Assembly (NCBI GenBank): GCA_905612465.1
Contig: CAJQSC010000031.1
Span: 1-38,416, forward strand
DNA: 38,416 bases
Direction: 5' to 3'
Source of the DNA: an uncultured Candidatus Pelagibacter sp.
GTDB taxonomy: Bacteria; Pseudomonadota; Alphaproteobacteria; Pelagibacterales; Pelagibacteraceae
Shown here: piece by piece, positions 17,983 to 27,203 of the stretch
Layout: every line of letters starts with the position of its first letter
How positions within the stretch are numbered: position 1 is the first letter of the stretch
The notes under the pieces: generated by a model
Told to the model about the DNA's origin: nothing
What the model saw: the letters and a program-made list of their open reading frames with translations, nothing else
The model's database searches: none
Program-made: the position numbers and the translations under genes

Positions 17983-19749
17983 GGCTAATCCAAGCTCTCT
18001 AAGTTGCTCTTCATTAACTTCTGAAGGTGCATTCATCATTAAGTCCTGGGCATTTTGATTCATTGGAAACATTGTAACCTCTCTAATATTCTTCTCATTA
18101 GCTAAAAGCATTACAATCCTATCTATACCCGGTGCTATACCGCCGTGAGGGGGTGCCCCATAACTGAGAGCATTAATCATGCCACTAAATTTTTCATCGA
18201 CTTGTTCTTTTTGATAACCTGCAATTGAGAATAATTTATACATTAATTCAGGCACGTGATTTCTAATTGCACCAGATGATAGTTCTATTCCGTTACAAAC
18301 AATATCATATTGATAAGCTTTAATATTAAGAGGGTTGTCAAAATCAATATTCTTTATATCACCTTGTGGCATTGAAAATGGGTTATGACTAAATTCAATT
18401 TTATTAGTTACATCATTTTTTTCAAACATTGGATAATCAACAATCCAACAAAATGCAAAAATATTATCATCAATTAAGTCTAGATCTTTAGCAATTTTAT
18501 CTCTAGCTTGAGCTGTAATTTTTTCAACATCATTTATTTTTCCACAAGCAAAAAATATACTGTCACCCACTTCAGCTCCAGTAATTTTCATAATTTCTTC
18601 TAGCGCTTCTTTAGAGAAAAATTTTCCGACAGGTCCCTTGGCTGAAATATTTTCATTTTTTTCAATTGTAAAATAAGCAAGACCCGATGCACCCTGTTCC
18701 TTAGCCCATTTATCAATATTATCAAAAAAACTTCTGGGTTTTTCTTTTGTATTCTTAGTTACAATGCATCTTACTTTAGAGCCAGATTTTACAAGTTTTT
18801 TAAAAATTTCAAAAGTAACATCGTCACGTGTAAATATTCCTGACAGATCTGAAATTAATAATGGGTTTCTCAAGTCAGGTTTATCCGACCCATACTTAAG
18901 CATAGATTCGTCATAAGGTATTCTTGGGAATTTTTCATACATTAAATTCTTTGAAGAAAAATTTTTGAAAACATTAACTATTAATGTTTCAACAACTTGA
19001 AAAATATCCTCTTGTTCAACAAATGACATTTCTAAATCTAGTTGGTAGAACTCTCCAGGACTTCTATCTGCTCTAGCATCTTCATCTCTAAAACATGGAG
19101 CAATTTGAAAATATTTATCAAATCCAGATACCATTATTAATTGTTTAAATTGTTGAGGCGCCTGTGGCAGGGCATAAAACTTTCCTGGATTTAATCTACT
19201 AGGTACAAGAAAATCTCTTGCTCCTTCTGGGCTTGATGATGTTAAGATGGGAGTTTGAAATTCTAAAAAACCTAATTTAGACATTTCATTTCTGATGAAA
19301 GAAATAACTTTTGATCTTAATATAATATTATCATGAATCTTTTTTCTTCTTAAGTCTAAAAATCTGTATTTAAGTCTAATTTCTTCAGCATATTCTTGAT
19401 CACTAAATACAGGCATTGGAAGCTCCTTGCATGAACCAAGCACTTCAAATTTATCAATATTAACTTCTATCTCACCAGTTCTAAGTTCAGTGTTAATAGT
19501 ATCATCACTTCTTTTAACAACTTTTCCAGTTACTTTGATTACACTTTCTAACTGAATTTTTTCTAACAATCTAAAACTATCATTGCTTTTATCAATAATA
19601 CATTGTGTCATTCCATAATTGTCTCTTAAGTCAATAAATAAAAGATTTCCATGATCTCTTTTTTTATTAACCCATCCGGATAATACAATCACTTGTTCAT
19701 TATTATCTTTATTTAATTCACTACAATTATGTGTTCTATACTTATTCAC
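17965..19749 (-). CDS. aspS: aspartyl-tRNA synthetase
   Basis: 594 aa; GWVNKKRDHGNLLFIDLRDNYG, FLDLRR, FRDEDARADRSPGEFYQLDLEMSF, GAPPHGGIAPGIDRIVMLL. Confidence 0.97.
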   Translation of the reverse strand: MNKYRTHNCSELNKDNNEQVIVLSGWVNKKRDHGNLLFIDLRDNYGMTQCIIDKSNDSFRLLEKIQLESVIKVTGKVVKRSDDTINTELRTGEIEVNIDKFEVLGSCKELPMPVFSDQEYAEEIRLKYRFLDLRRKKIHDNIILRSKVISFIRNEMSKLGFLEFQTPILTSSSPEGARDFLVPSRLNPGKFYALPQAPQQFKQLIMVSGFDKYFQIAPCFRDEDARADRSPGEFYQLDLEMSFVEQEDIFQVVETLIVNVFKNFSSKNLMYEKFPRIPYDESMLKYGSDKPDLRNPLLISDLSGIFTRDDVTFEIFKKLVKSGSKVRCIVTKNTKEKPRSFFDNIDKWAKEQGASGLAYFTIEKNENISAKGPVGKFFSKEALEEIMKITGAEVGDSIFFACGKINDVEKITAQARDKIAKDLDLIDDNIFAFCWIVDYPMFEKNDVTNKIEFSHNPFSMPQGDIKNIDFDNPLNIKAYQYDIVCNGIELSSGAIRNHVPELMYKLFSIAGYQKEQVDEKFSGMINALSYGAPPHGGIAPGIDRIVMLLANEKNIREVTMFPMNQNAQDLMMNAPSEVNEEQLRELGLALKGKK

Positions 19750-20424
19750 TTATTCCTCTAATGCTTCATTAATAATCTTAAAATCGATTGATTTTTTTTT
19801 TTTTAAACTAATCTTGTCAATTTTATATATGAATTCAAATATTTTGCCATACGATCTCTCAACTCTTTTAATAATAAAATCAATCAATTTTTTGTCTAAA
19901 ATAATCTGTCTATCAGATAGATTCTTGAGTATTAAGGCAAACATCAATTCATCATCGGGATTTTCAATTTTTGCTAAAAGGCAATTTTTTGTTCTTGATT
20001 TTAGGTCTTCAAGTTTAAAATTAACCTCAGACAAAGGTTCTAAAGACGTAATTATTAAAAATTTATTATCTTGATCAATTATGTTGAAGAGAGTGTAAAT
20101 AAGCTTTTCATTCACATTTAAGTTTAAATTCTCTAAAATGATATTTTGATATTGTTTAATTGTTTTTAAATTTTCATTATTAAGTAAATTTGAATCAAAT
20201 TTAATCCCTTCAAATTTTTTTAAAAAAATATTAGTTAAATGAGTTTTGCCAGAAAATTTTTCTCCACAAATATTTAAAAAATTCTTTTCCCAATTGGGCC
20301 ACTTATTTATCAATTCAAAAGGATAAAAGTTACTTTTACCTACATAAAAATCATCATCCTTAAAGTTTTGCTCATAATCAAAATCCAATAACAATTGATT
20401 TAAACTCTTCATTGAATTATCCAA
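19750..20424 (-). CDS. DnaA-related regulatory inactivator protein, HdaA-like (start may be MKSLNQ at 20412)
   Basis: N-terminal NQLLLDFDYEQNFKDDDFYVGKSN, P-loop CGEKFSGKTHL, AAA+ layout; position next to DUF2066-purM matches alphaproteobacterial hdaA. Confidence 0.82.
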   Translation of the reverse strand: MDNSMKSLNQLLLDFDYEQNFKDDDFYVGKSNFYPFELINKWPNWEKNFLNICGEKFSGKTHLTNIFLKKFEGIKFDSNLLNNENLKTIKQYQNIILENLNLNVNEKLIYTLFNIIDQDNKFLIITSLEPLSEVNFKLEDLKSRTKNCLLAKIENPDDELMFALILKNLSDRQIILDKKLIDFIIKRVERSYGKIFEFIYKIDKISLKKKKSIDFKIINEALEE

Positions 20425-21488
20425 ACATTTTTTTCCATAACCAGGTCAAAATTTCTATTATTCATATCATTTAAGAAAGTTATTGGAGAGCCATTATAAA
20501 TTATTTTGTATTGTGTGTAATTATTATTAAAATTTAATATATAAAAGTTTGATATCAAATCAACATTTGTAAGTGTTTCTTCTAGTTTAACTATCTTTTT
20601 ATAATCTTTTGATTTTACCGATATTGTTAGAGGGAGTTTTATAGATGTATTAATCTCATTATTTTTTTTCCATTCATCCTCATAAATATTCTTTAAATTT
20701 TCTAATATTATATCAATATTTTTTTCATTAGTTAAATTTATGTTGGTAAATTTTTTATTATTTATTTTAAGAGAGTTATTTAAATTAATTTTTGAAAGTA
20801 TTTTAACATCTTTACTATTTTTATATATTATTAAAATTATATAATCTTTTAAATCATATTTCTTTATCAAACTAACAAAATCATATGTTTCAATTGAACT
20901 TGACATTTCTTGAATCTTATTTAAATCCTCAAGATCCTCACTTGGTAATAAGTAATTCAATAATTGATAATTTTTTTTTACATTGTTCCACCTTTTGTAA
21001 AAAATATTGTTATTAAATAGGTAGATATTCTCATTTTCAGTATCTACTAATATTGGTACTAATAAAACTTTATTTCTGATTGGTATTGATGGAAATATAT
21101 TTTTTTTCTCTAAAAAATTTAATATCTTTTTTTTATTGAAAGTTGTTTCAAGTTTTGCAAAATACTCATTATTAATAAATTTTTCTTCACTAATTGTAAA
21201 AGAATCAATCATACTTTTTATCTCTTCAATTGAGATATTTTTAATTTTATTTTTGTCACCAGAGGTTGTAATCATAGAAAGTAAATTTGAAAAAGATATC
21301 TGGAAGCCATCATCTATTACGCTATTTTTCTTAAAATTTACCTCAAATGGTGCAGAAATTTCAATATCTGACACTCTAAAAGTATTTGCATATAAATATG
21401 TTGAGGAAAAAATTATTATAAATAGAACGTATGTAATAAAAAATATATACATTTTTTGTAATCTTAATAATTTATTAATATTTTGCAT
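20409..21488 (-). CDS. DUF2066 domain-containing protein
   Basis: 359 aa with signal-like N-terminus; neighbourhood purM / DUF2066 / hdaA is typical; C-terminal NDMNNRNFDLVMEKNVWII. Confidence 0.68.
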   Translation of the reverse strand: MQNINKLLRLQKMYIFFITYVLFIIIFSSTYLYANTFRVSDIEISAPFEVNFKKNSVIDDGFQISFSNLLSMITTSGDKNKIKNISIEEIKSMIDSFTISEEKFINNEYFAKLETTFNKKKILNFLEKKNIFPSIPIRNKVLLVPILVDTENENIYLFNNNIFYKRWNNVKKNYQLLNYLLPSEDLEDLNKIQEMSSSIETYDFVSLIKKYDLKDYIILIIYKNSKDVKILSKINLNNSLKINNKKFTNINLTNEKNIDIILENLKNIYEDEWKKNNEINTSIKLPLTISVKSKDYKKIVKLEETLTNVDLISNFYILNFNNNYTQYKIIYNGSPITFLNDMNNRNFDLVMEKNVWIIQ

Positions 21489-21499
21489 ATTTTATACTA

Positions 21500-22528
21500 A
21501 TGAAAAAAAAAAAATTTACCTATGAAAAAAGCGGTGTAAACATAAATGCTGCTGACAGTTTTGTTAAATTTATATCTTCTATATCATCAAATAATAAAGG
21601 CCAAAAAAAGTTTAATAATATTGGTGGGTTTGGCTCAATTTCAAATATACCAAGAAATCTAAGAAATCCTAAAATTGTGGCTTGTACCGATGGTGTTGGT
21701 ACAAAAGTTGAGATAGCGAATACACTTAAAAAATATGACACTATTGGTATAGATTTAGTTGCAATGAGTGTAAACGATCTAATTGTTCAGGGGGCGAGAC
21801 CATTATTATTTCTTGATTATATTTCAATTAATAAAATAGATTTTACAAAATTAAAACCTATCATAAAAGGAATAGTTAAAGGTTGTAAGATTTCAAATTG
21901 TGAATTAGTTGGAGGAGAAACTGCAGAAATGCCTGGTACCTATGAAAAAGGTAAATTTGATATAGCAGGTTTTGCGGTTGGCTTAGTAGATCAAAAAAAA
22001 ATTTTAAAAAAAAAAAATATAAAGAAAAATGATTTAATATTAGCCATACCATCTAGTGGAATTCATTCAAATGGTTATTCTCTAGTAAGGTATATTTTAA
22101 AAAAAAAAAAAATTAATTTAAAAAATAATTCTTTTTTAAAAAGTGAATTACTTAGACCTACAAAAATTTATGTAACGGAAATTTTAAATTTAATAGATAA
22201 CAATCTTTTAAATGGGTGTGCGAATATAACGGGTGGTGGATTAGCAGATAATATTAAGAGAGTTATCCCAGAAGGATTAGTTGCTGAAATAGATTTGAAT
22301 AAAGTTAAAACCAAAAAAATTTTTAAATGGTTGAAACAAAATAATATTGAGGATAAAGAAATGTTGAAAACATTTAATTGTGGGGTTGGTTTTTGTTTGA
22401 TAATCAAACCAAAAAATTTAAATAAAATTACAAAATATTTTACAAAACAGTTTAAACCCTATGTTATTGGAACAATAAGTTCAGGAAAAAATAAAATTAA
22501 ACTTAATGGAAAAATTAATTGGTCTTAA
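21500..22528 (+). CDS. purM: phosphoribosylformylglycinamidine cyclo-ligase
   Basis: 342 aa; YEKSGVNINAAD, ACTDGVGTKVEIA, GIDLVAMSVNDLIVQGARPLLFLDY, GGETAEMPGTY, NITGGGLADNIKRVIPEG. Confidence 0.97.
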   Translation: MKKKKFTYEKSGVNINAADSFVKFISSISSNNKGQKKFNNIGGFGSISNIPRNLRNPKIVACTDGVGTKVEIANTLKKYDTIGIDLVAMSVNDLIVQGARPLLFLDYISINKIDFTKLKPIIKGIVKGCKISNCELVGGETAEMPGTYEKGKFDIAGFAVGLVDQKKILKKKNIKKNDLILAIPSSGIHSNGYSLVRYILKKKKINLKNNSFLKSELLRPTKIYVTEILNLIDNNLLNGCANITGGGLADNIKRVIPEGLVAEIDLNKVKTKKIFKWLKQNNIEDKEMLKTFNCGVGFCLIIKPKNLNKITKYFTKQFKPYVIGTISSGKNKIKLNGKINWS

Positions 22529-23075
22529 AAAAGTAAAAACTGCTGTTTTTATTTCAGGTACAGGAAGTAATTTAAGAAATTTAATAAAATTCGCCAAAAT
22601 AAAGATGTCTCCTATTTCAGTAGATCTAATAATTTCAAATACTTGTAAAGCTAAGGGTTTAAGATTTGCGGATGAATTCAAAATTAAAAAAAAAATATTT
22701 GATCTCAGAAATAATGAAAAAAATATATTATCATTATTAAAAAAAGAAAAAATAAAATTAATTTGTCTAGCAGGTTTTATGAAAATTTTATCTAATGACT
22801 TTATAAAAAAATTTGATGGAAAAATAATTAATATTCATCCCTCTTTACTTCCAAAATACAAGGGGCTCAACACACATAGCAGAGCTATTAATAACAAAGA
22901 TAAGTTTACTGGATGCTCTGTTCATTATGTGACAGCAAGGTTAGATTCTGGAAAAGTAATTTTAAAAAGTATAATTAAAATACTAGCAAAAGATACTGCA
23001 ACAACCTTAGCTAAAAAGGTTTTGATACAAGAACATAAACTATATCCTGCCGCTATTATGAAAATTTTTAATTAA
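22506..23075 (+). CDS. purN: phosphoribosylglycinamide formyltransferase
   Basis: 189 aa; VFISGTGSNLRNLI, LAGFMKILS, NIHPSLLPKYKGLNTHSRAI, GCSVHYVTARLDSG. Confidence 0.96.
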   Translation: MEKLIGLKKVKTAVFISGTGSNLRNLIKFAKIKMSPISVDLIISNTCKAKGLRFADEFKIKKKIFDLRNNEKNILSLLKKEKIKLICLAGFMKILSNDFIKKFDGKIINIHPSLLPKYKGLNTHSRAINNKDKFTGCSVHYVTARLDSGKVILKSIIKILAKDTATTLAKKVLIQEHKLYPAAIMKIFN

Positions 23076-23482
23076 TCTTTAAAAAAAAAATCAATTTCTA
23101 TTTTGGCATTCTCAACACTATCAGATCCATGTACAGAATTTTTATCTATAGAAATTCCATATTTTTTTCTTATTGTTCCTTCTGCCGCATCTTCTGGTTT
23201 GGTTGCTCCCATCAATTCTCTATTACCTAAAATCGCATTTTCTTTCTCTAGCACCATCACAACTATTGGTCCTGATGATAGATATGTACATAAATCATTA
23301 TAAAAAGGTTTTGTTTCATGGACTTTATAAAATTGTTCTGCTTCAGGTTTTGCTATCTGGATTTTTTTATCTTTAACAATATTAAACCCCTTATTTTTAA
23401 ACATTTCCTTTATTTCGTTATCCAAATTTCTTTCCACAGCATCTGGTTTAATAATTGATAATGTTTGTTCTATATTACTCAT
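23072..23482 (-). CDS. ndk: nucleoside diphosphate kinase
   Basis: 136 aa; EQTLSIIKPDAVERN, GATKPEDAAEGTIRKKYG, NSVHGSDSVENA. Confidence 0.96.
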   Translation of the reverse strand: MSNIEQTLSIIKPDAVERNLDNEIKEMFKNKGFNIVKDKKIQIAKPEAEQFYKVHETKPFYNDLCTYLSSGPIVVMVLEKENAILGNRELMGATKPEDAAEGTIRKKYGISIDKNSVHGSDSVENAKIEIDFFFKD

Positions 23483-24950
23483 AATGTTCCTCTATTAGTT
23501 GATTTAATAATCTTACTCCAAAACCTGTGGCTCCACCTGGATTTAAATTTGCAGCTTTTTTAGAAAATGCCATACCCGCTATATCTAAGTGTGCCCACGG
23601 TGTTTTACTTGTAACAAATCTTTGTAAAAATTGTGCAGCAGTAATTGATCCTGCTCCACCTGAATAGTTTATATTTTGCATGTCTGCTATTGTGGAATTA
23701 ATTAATTTGTCATAATTATCATGTAGTGGAAGTCTCCAAACTTTTTCTTTAACTTTTTCTCCTACATTGAATATCTTACGAGATAGCTCATCATTATTAG
23801 AAAATAAACCAGCATATTCTTCACCTAATGCCATTATTATTGCACCTGTTAAAGTTGCTAAGTCTATCATAAATCTTGGCTTAAATTTTGCTTCTGTAAA
23901 ACTTAATGCATCTGCTAAAACTAATCTTCCTTCAGCATCGGTATTTAAAACCTCTATAGTTTTACCGTTATAAGCTTTAACTATATCTCCTGGTCTTTGA
24001 GCATTTCCACCTGGCATATTTTCAACTAAACCAACAACACCAACTGCATTTACTTTTGCTTTTCTAGTTGCTAATGTTTGTATTAATCCTGCAACTACAG
24101 CTGATCCAGCCATATCATATTTCATTTCTTCCATAAATTTTGCAGGCTTCAAGGAAATACCACCTGTATCAAAACAAACTCCCTTTCCTACAAAAGATAA
24201 TGGAGCTTTATTTTCTTTTTTATTTCCGTTCCATTCTAATGTAACAAGAAATGATTCATTTACACTTCCTCTTCCAACTCCCAATAAAGAATGCATCCCA
24301 AGCTTCTTCATTTGGGACTCATTATAAACTATGACTTTAATTCCTAATTTTTTTAATTTTAAAAGTCTATTTACATATTCTTTTGGATTAAGAACATTGG
24401 GTGGTTCAGAAACAAGATCTCTTGCAAAGAAAGTTCCCTCTTCTATCGCCTTAAATCTTAACTCTTTCTTAATTGTTTCTTTGTTTTTTTTGCCAATTAC
24501 ATTTATTGAGATAGTCTTTTTTTCTTTTTTTGATTTATAGATATTGAATTCATAAGACTTAAGCTTCAGCCCATGTAGAAAATAACCTATAAAATTTTCA
24601 TGCTTGTTAGTTATACTATCTGAGTTTATAGAATATTCATTTTTCTTTTCATCATTTATGCGCTCATAGAATTTAGCACCTAAGTTTTCAATATCAGAAG
24701 TCTCCAAATTATCTTTAACAGATACTAAGACTATCTTTTTTATTGAACTAACCTCAAAAACAAATAGATTTTTTGTTAAATCGCTATTTTTTAATAAGTC
24801 TTTTATGTAAGAAAACTCAGAATTTGAAATATATTTTTTTGAGTCAGTTATATTAAATTTTTCATCAGTAAATAAAACAAGGTTAGTTGTAGTTTTTTTG
24901 GGGTTATTATTTTTATAATTAATTTGAATAGTCATAAATTTTAAATACAC
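23475..24950 (-). CDS. pepA: leucyl aminopeptidase (M17; start may be MTIQIN at 24935)
   Basis: 491 aa; VGKGVCFDTGGISLKPAKFMEEMKYDMAGSA, NTDAEGRLVLADAL. Confidence 0.96.
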   Translation of the reverse strand: MYLKFMTIQINYKNNNPKKTTTNLVLFTDEKFNITDSKKYISNSEFSYIKDLLKNSDLTKNLFVFEVSSIKKIVLVSVKDNLETSDIENLGAKFYERINDEKKNEYSINSDSITNKHENFIGYFLHGLKLKSYEFNIYKSKKEKKTISINVIGKKNKETIKKELRFKAIEEGTFFARDLVSEPPNVLNPKEYVNRLLKLKKLGIKVIVYNESQMKKLGMHSLLGVGRGSVNESFLVTLEWNGNKKENKAPLSFVGKGVCFDTGGISLKPAKFMEEMKYDMAGSAVVAGLIQTLATRKAKVNAVGVVGLVENMPGGNAQRPGDIVKAYNGKTIEVLNTDAEGRLVLADALSFTEAKFKPRFMIDLATLTGAIIMALGEEYAGLFSNNDELSRKIFNVGEKVKEKVWRLPLHDNYDKLINSTIADMQNINYSGGAGSITAAQFLQRFVTSKTPWAHLDIAGMAFSKKAANLNPGGATGFGVRLLNQLIEEHYE

Positions 24951-24960
24951 TCTATGCGAG

Positions 24961-26133
24961 TTGAGTGCTATATATGAGTTAAATTATCATATTTCAATGA
25001 AAAAAATCGTTTATAGAAAAATAGCTAAAGACTGTACAATTTTTTTTTTATTAACTATATTTACTATTAGTATAATTATTTGGGTTCTACAGGCGGTAAA
25101 TTATTTAGATTTTGTTATTGAAGATGGTCATGGCTTCTTTGTTTATTTTAACTACACTCTACTTAGTTTCCCAAAAATATTTAGCAGGATTTATCCTTTC
25201 GCAATTTTTTTAGCTTTTTCATACATATTGTTAAAATATGAGGATAAAAACGAACTTGTTATTTTTTGGAATTTTGGAATAAAAAAGATTAATTTCATCA
25301 ATTTTTTTGTAAAACTTTCATTTTGGTTTGTACTTTTAAGTTTACTATTGAATGCTGTAATTACTCCTTTGTCTCAAGATAAAGCAAGATCTTTTATACG
25401 TTCATCTGATCTAGATTTTTTTGAAAGTATATTAAAGCCAAAAAAATTTATAGATGTTGTTGAAAACTTAATAATCTATTTTGAAGAAAAAAATGATGAT
25501 GGAAAATTAATTAACATTTTTTTAAATGATAAATCAAGTCGAAATGAGTCACAAACAACCATTGCAAAAACAGGTAGACTTGAAACGCGTGGAGATAAAA
25601 AAATACTTGTATTATACGATGGTAAGACAATTAATAATGTTAATGGAAAAACTTCTGAATTTCAATTTTCTAAAACAGATTTTAATATTTCAAAATTTGG
25701 TACAACCTCTTTCACTCATCAAAAAACACAAGAAACATCTACTATAGAACTAATACAATGCTCATTGATTATTAATAATTTAAGAGAAGATGTTGGTAAT
25801 AAAATAATCAATAAAATTGAGAATTGTGAAATACTAAACATGAAAAATGTCTATGAAGAGTTATACTCAAGATTAATAAAACCTCTTTATATCACTTTTC
25901 TTATAGCTCTCTCTCTTCTGTTTATATTAAAATCAAAAAGTGATCATACCTTCAAAGCAAGCAAGATTAAAATTTACTCTTTGGGTTTTTTGCTTATTAT
26001 TTTTTTAGAGTCTTCTTCAAAATTTATTTCTACTAATATGTTACAAAATTTAATTATATCAATACTACCATTTCTTTTCATGTCTATATTATATATTTAT
26101 TTTTTAAGAACTTTAAGGATCAACAAAATATGA
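24961..26133 (+). CDS. lptF: LPS export permease LptF (likely start MKKIVYRK at 24997)
   Basis: YjgP/YjgQ-type topology; divergent from pepA and followed by lptG, lptD. Confidence 0.88.
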   Translation: MSAIYELNYHISMKKIVYRKIAKDCTIFFLLTIFTISIIIWVLQAVNYLDFVIEDGHGFFVYFNYTLLSFPKIFSRIYPFAIFLAFSYILLKYEDKNELVIFWNFGIKKINFINFFVKLSFWFVLLSLLLNAVITPLSQDKARSFIRSSDLDFFESILKPKKFIDVVENLIIYFEEKNDDGKLINIFLNDKSSRNESQTTIAKTGRLETRGDKKILVLYDGKTINNVNGKTSEFQFSKTDFNISKFGTTSFTHQKTQETSTIELIQCSLIINNLREDVGNKIINKIENCEILNMKNVYEELYSRLIKPLYITFLIALSLLFILKSKSDHTFKASKIKIYSLGFLLIIFLESSSKFISTNMLQNLIISILPFLFMSILYIYFLRTLRINKI

Positions 26134-27203
26134 AAACCTACATTAAGTTCTTAGTTAATCTTTTTAATCTTTCTTTTTTTAAAGTTTTTTTTACTTTTTT
26201 TATTATAATTTTGATAACTAATATTTTAGAACAAATAGATTTTTTCAAGAATATTGAGCTCAGTTTTTTTTATCTTATTTTTTTATCATTCTTAAATACC
26301 CCTTCTATTGTATTTGAAATACTTCCTTTTATTTTTTTAATAGCAACGCAAATTTTTTTTATTAACCTAATAGATAAAAAAGAATTAGAAATTTTTAAAT
26401 ATACTGGTTTAAATAATCTAATAATGATTAAAATTATTAGTCTGTATGCCTTTATTATGGGTCTAATTTTTATTATTTTTTTTTATAATATTTCTGCTGT
26501 TTTAAAAAATTCATATTTATTAATTAAAAATAAATATTCGGATGATAATAAGTATTTAGCGGTAATTACTGAAAATGGGATTTGGATTAAAGATGAAATA
26601 AATAGCAAAATTAATATAATTAATGCTGATGGAGTTGATGGTGAGTTTTTATCAGGTGTTTCAATAACACAATTAAATAAAAATTTTGAAGTTATAAATA
26701 TAATACAAAGTAATAAAGTTAATATTTCTTCTTTTAAGTGGAAAATATTTGAACCCGTAATTTTAAAAAATAATGAGGAAAGTTATTTAAATGAAATGGT
26801 TTTACAATCAAACTTTAATATTAAAAAAATTAATAGTTTATTTTCAAACCTTTCTTCACTTACAATAGTTGAATTGATTACTTTACGAAAAAACTATAAA
26901 TCCTTAAATTATTCTTTAATTGATATTGACTCTCATTTATATAAAGTTATTTCATATCCAATTTATTTGACCCTAATAACTATTTTTTCAGCTATAATTA
27001 TGTTTAATATTGGTTACCAAAGAAATTCCTTCTATAAGATAACGTTAGGTATTCTCTTATCTGTAGTCATCTATTATATAAATTATTTTTTCAACATCTT
27101 AGGTACTAATGAGAAAATTCCTTTAATTCTTTCAATTTTTATGCCTTTGATTATATTAACAATAATTAATTTCATCTCTATAGTAAAACTTAATGAAAAA
27201 TAA
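26130..27203 (+). CDS. lptG: LPS export permease LptG
   Basis: 357 aa YjgP/YjgQ family; four-base overlap with lptF; upstream of lptD. Confidence 0.88.
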   Translation: MKTYIKFLVNLFNLSFFKVFFTFFIIILITNILEQIDFFKNIELSFFYLIFLSFLNTPSIVFEILPFIFLIATQIFFINLIDKKELEIFKYTGLNNLIMIKIISLYAFIMGLIFIIFFYNISAVLKNSYLLIKNKYSDDNKYLAVITENGIWIKDEINSKINIINADGVDGEFLSGVSITQLNKNFEVINIIQSNKVNISSFKWKIFEPVILKNNEESYLNEMVLQSNFNIKKINSLFSNLSSLTIVELITLRKNYKSLNYSLIDIDSHLYKVISYPIYLTLITIFSAIIMFNIGYQRNSFYKITLGILLSVVIYYINYFFNILGTNEKIPLILSIFMPLIILTIINFISIVKLNEK

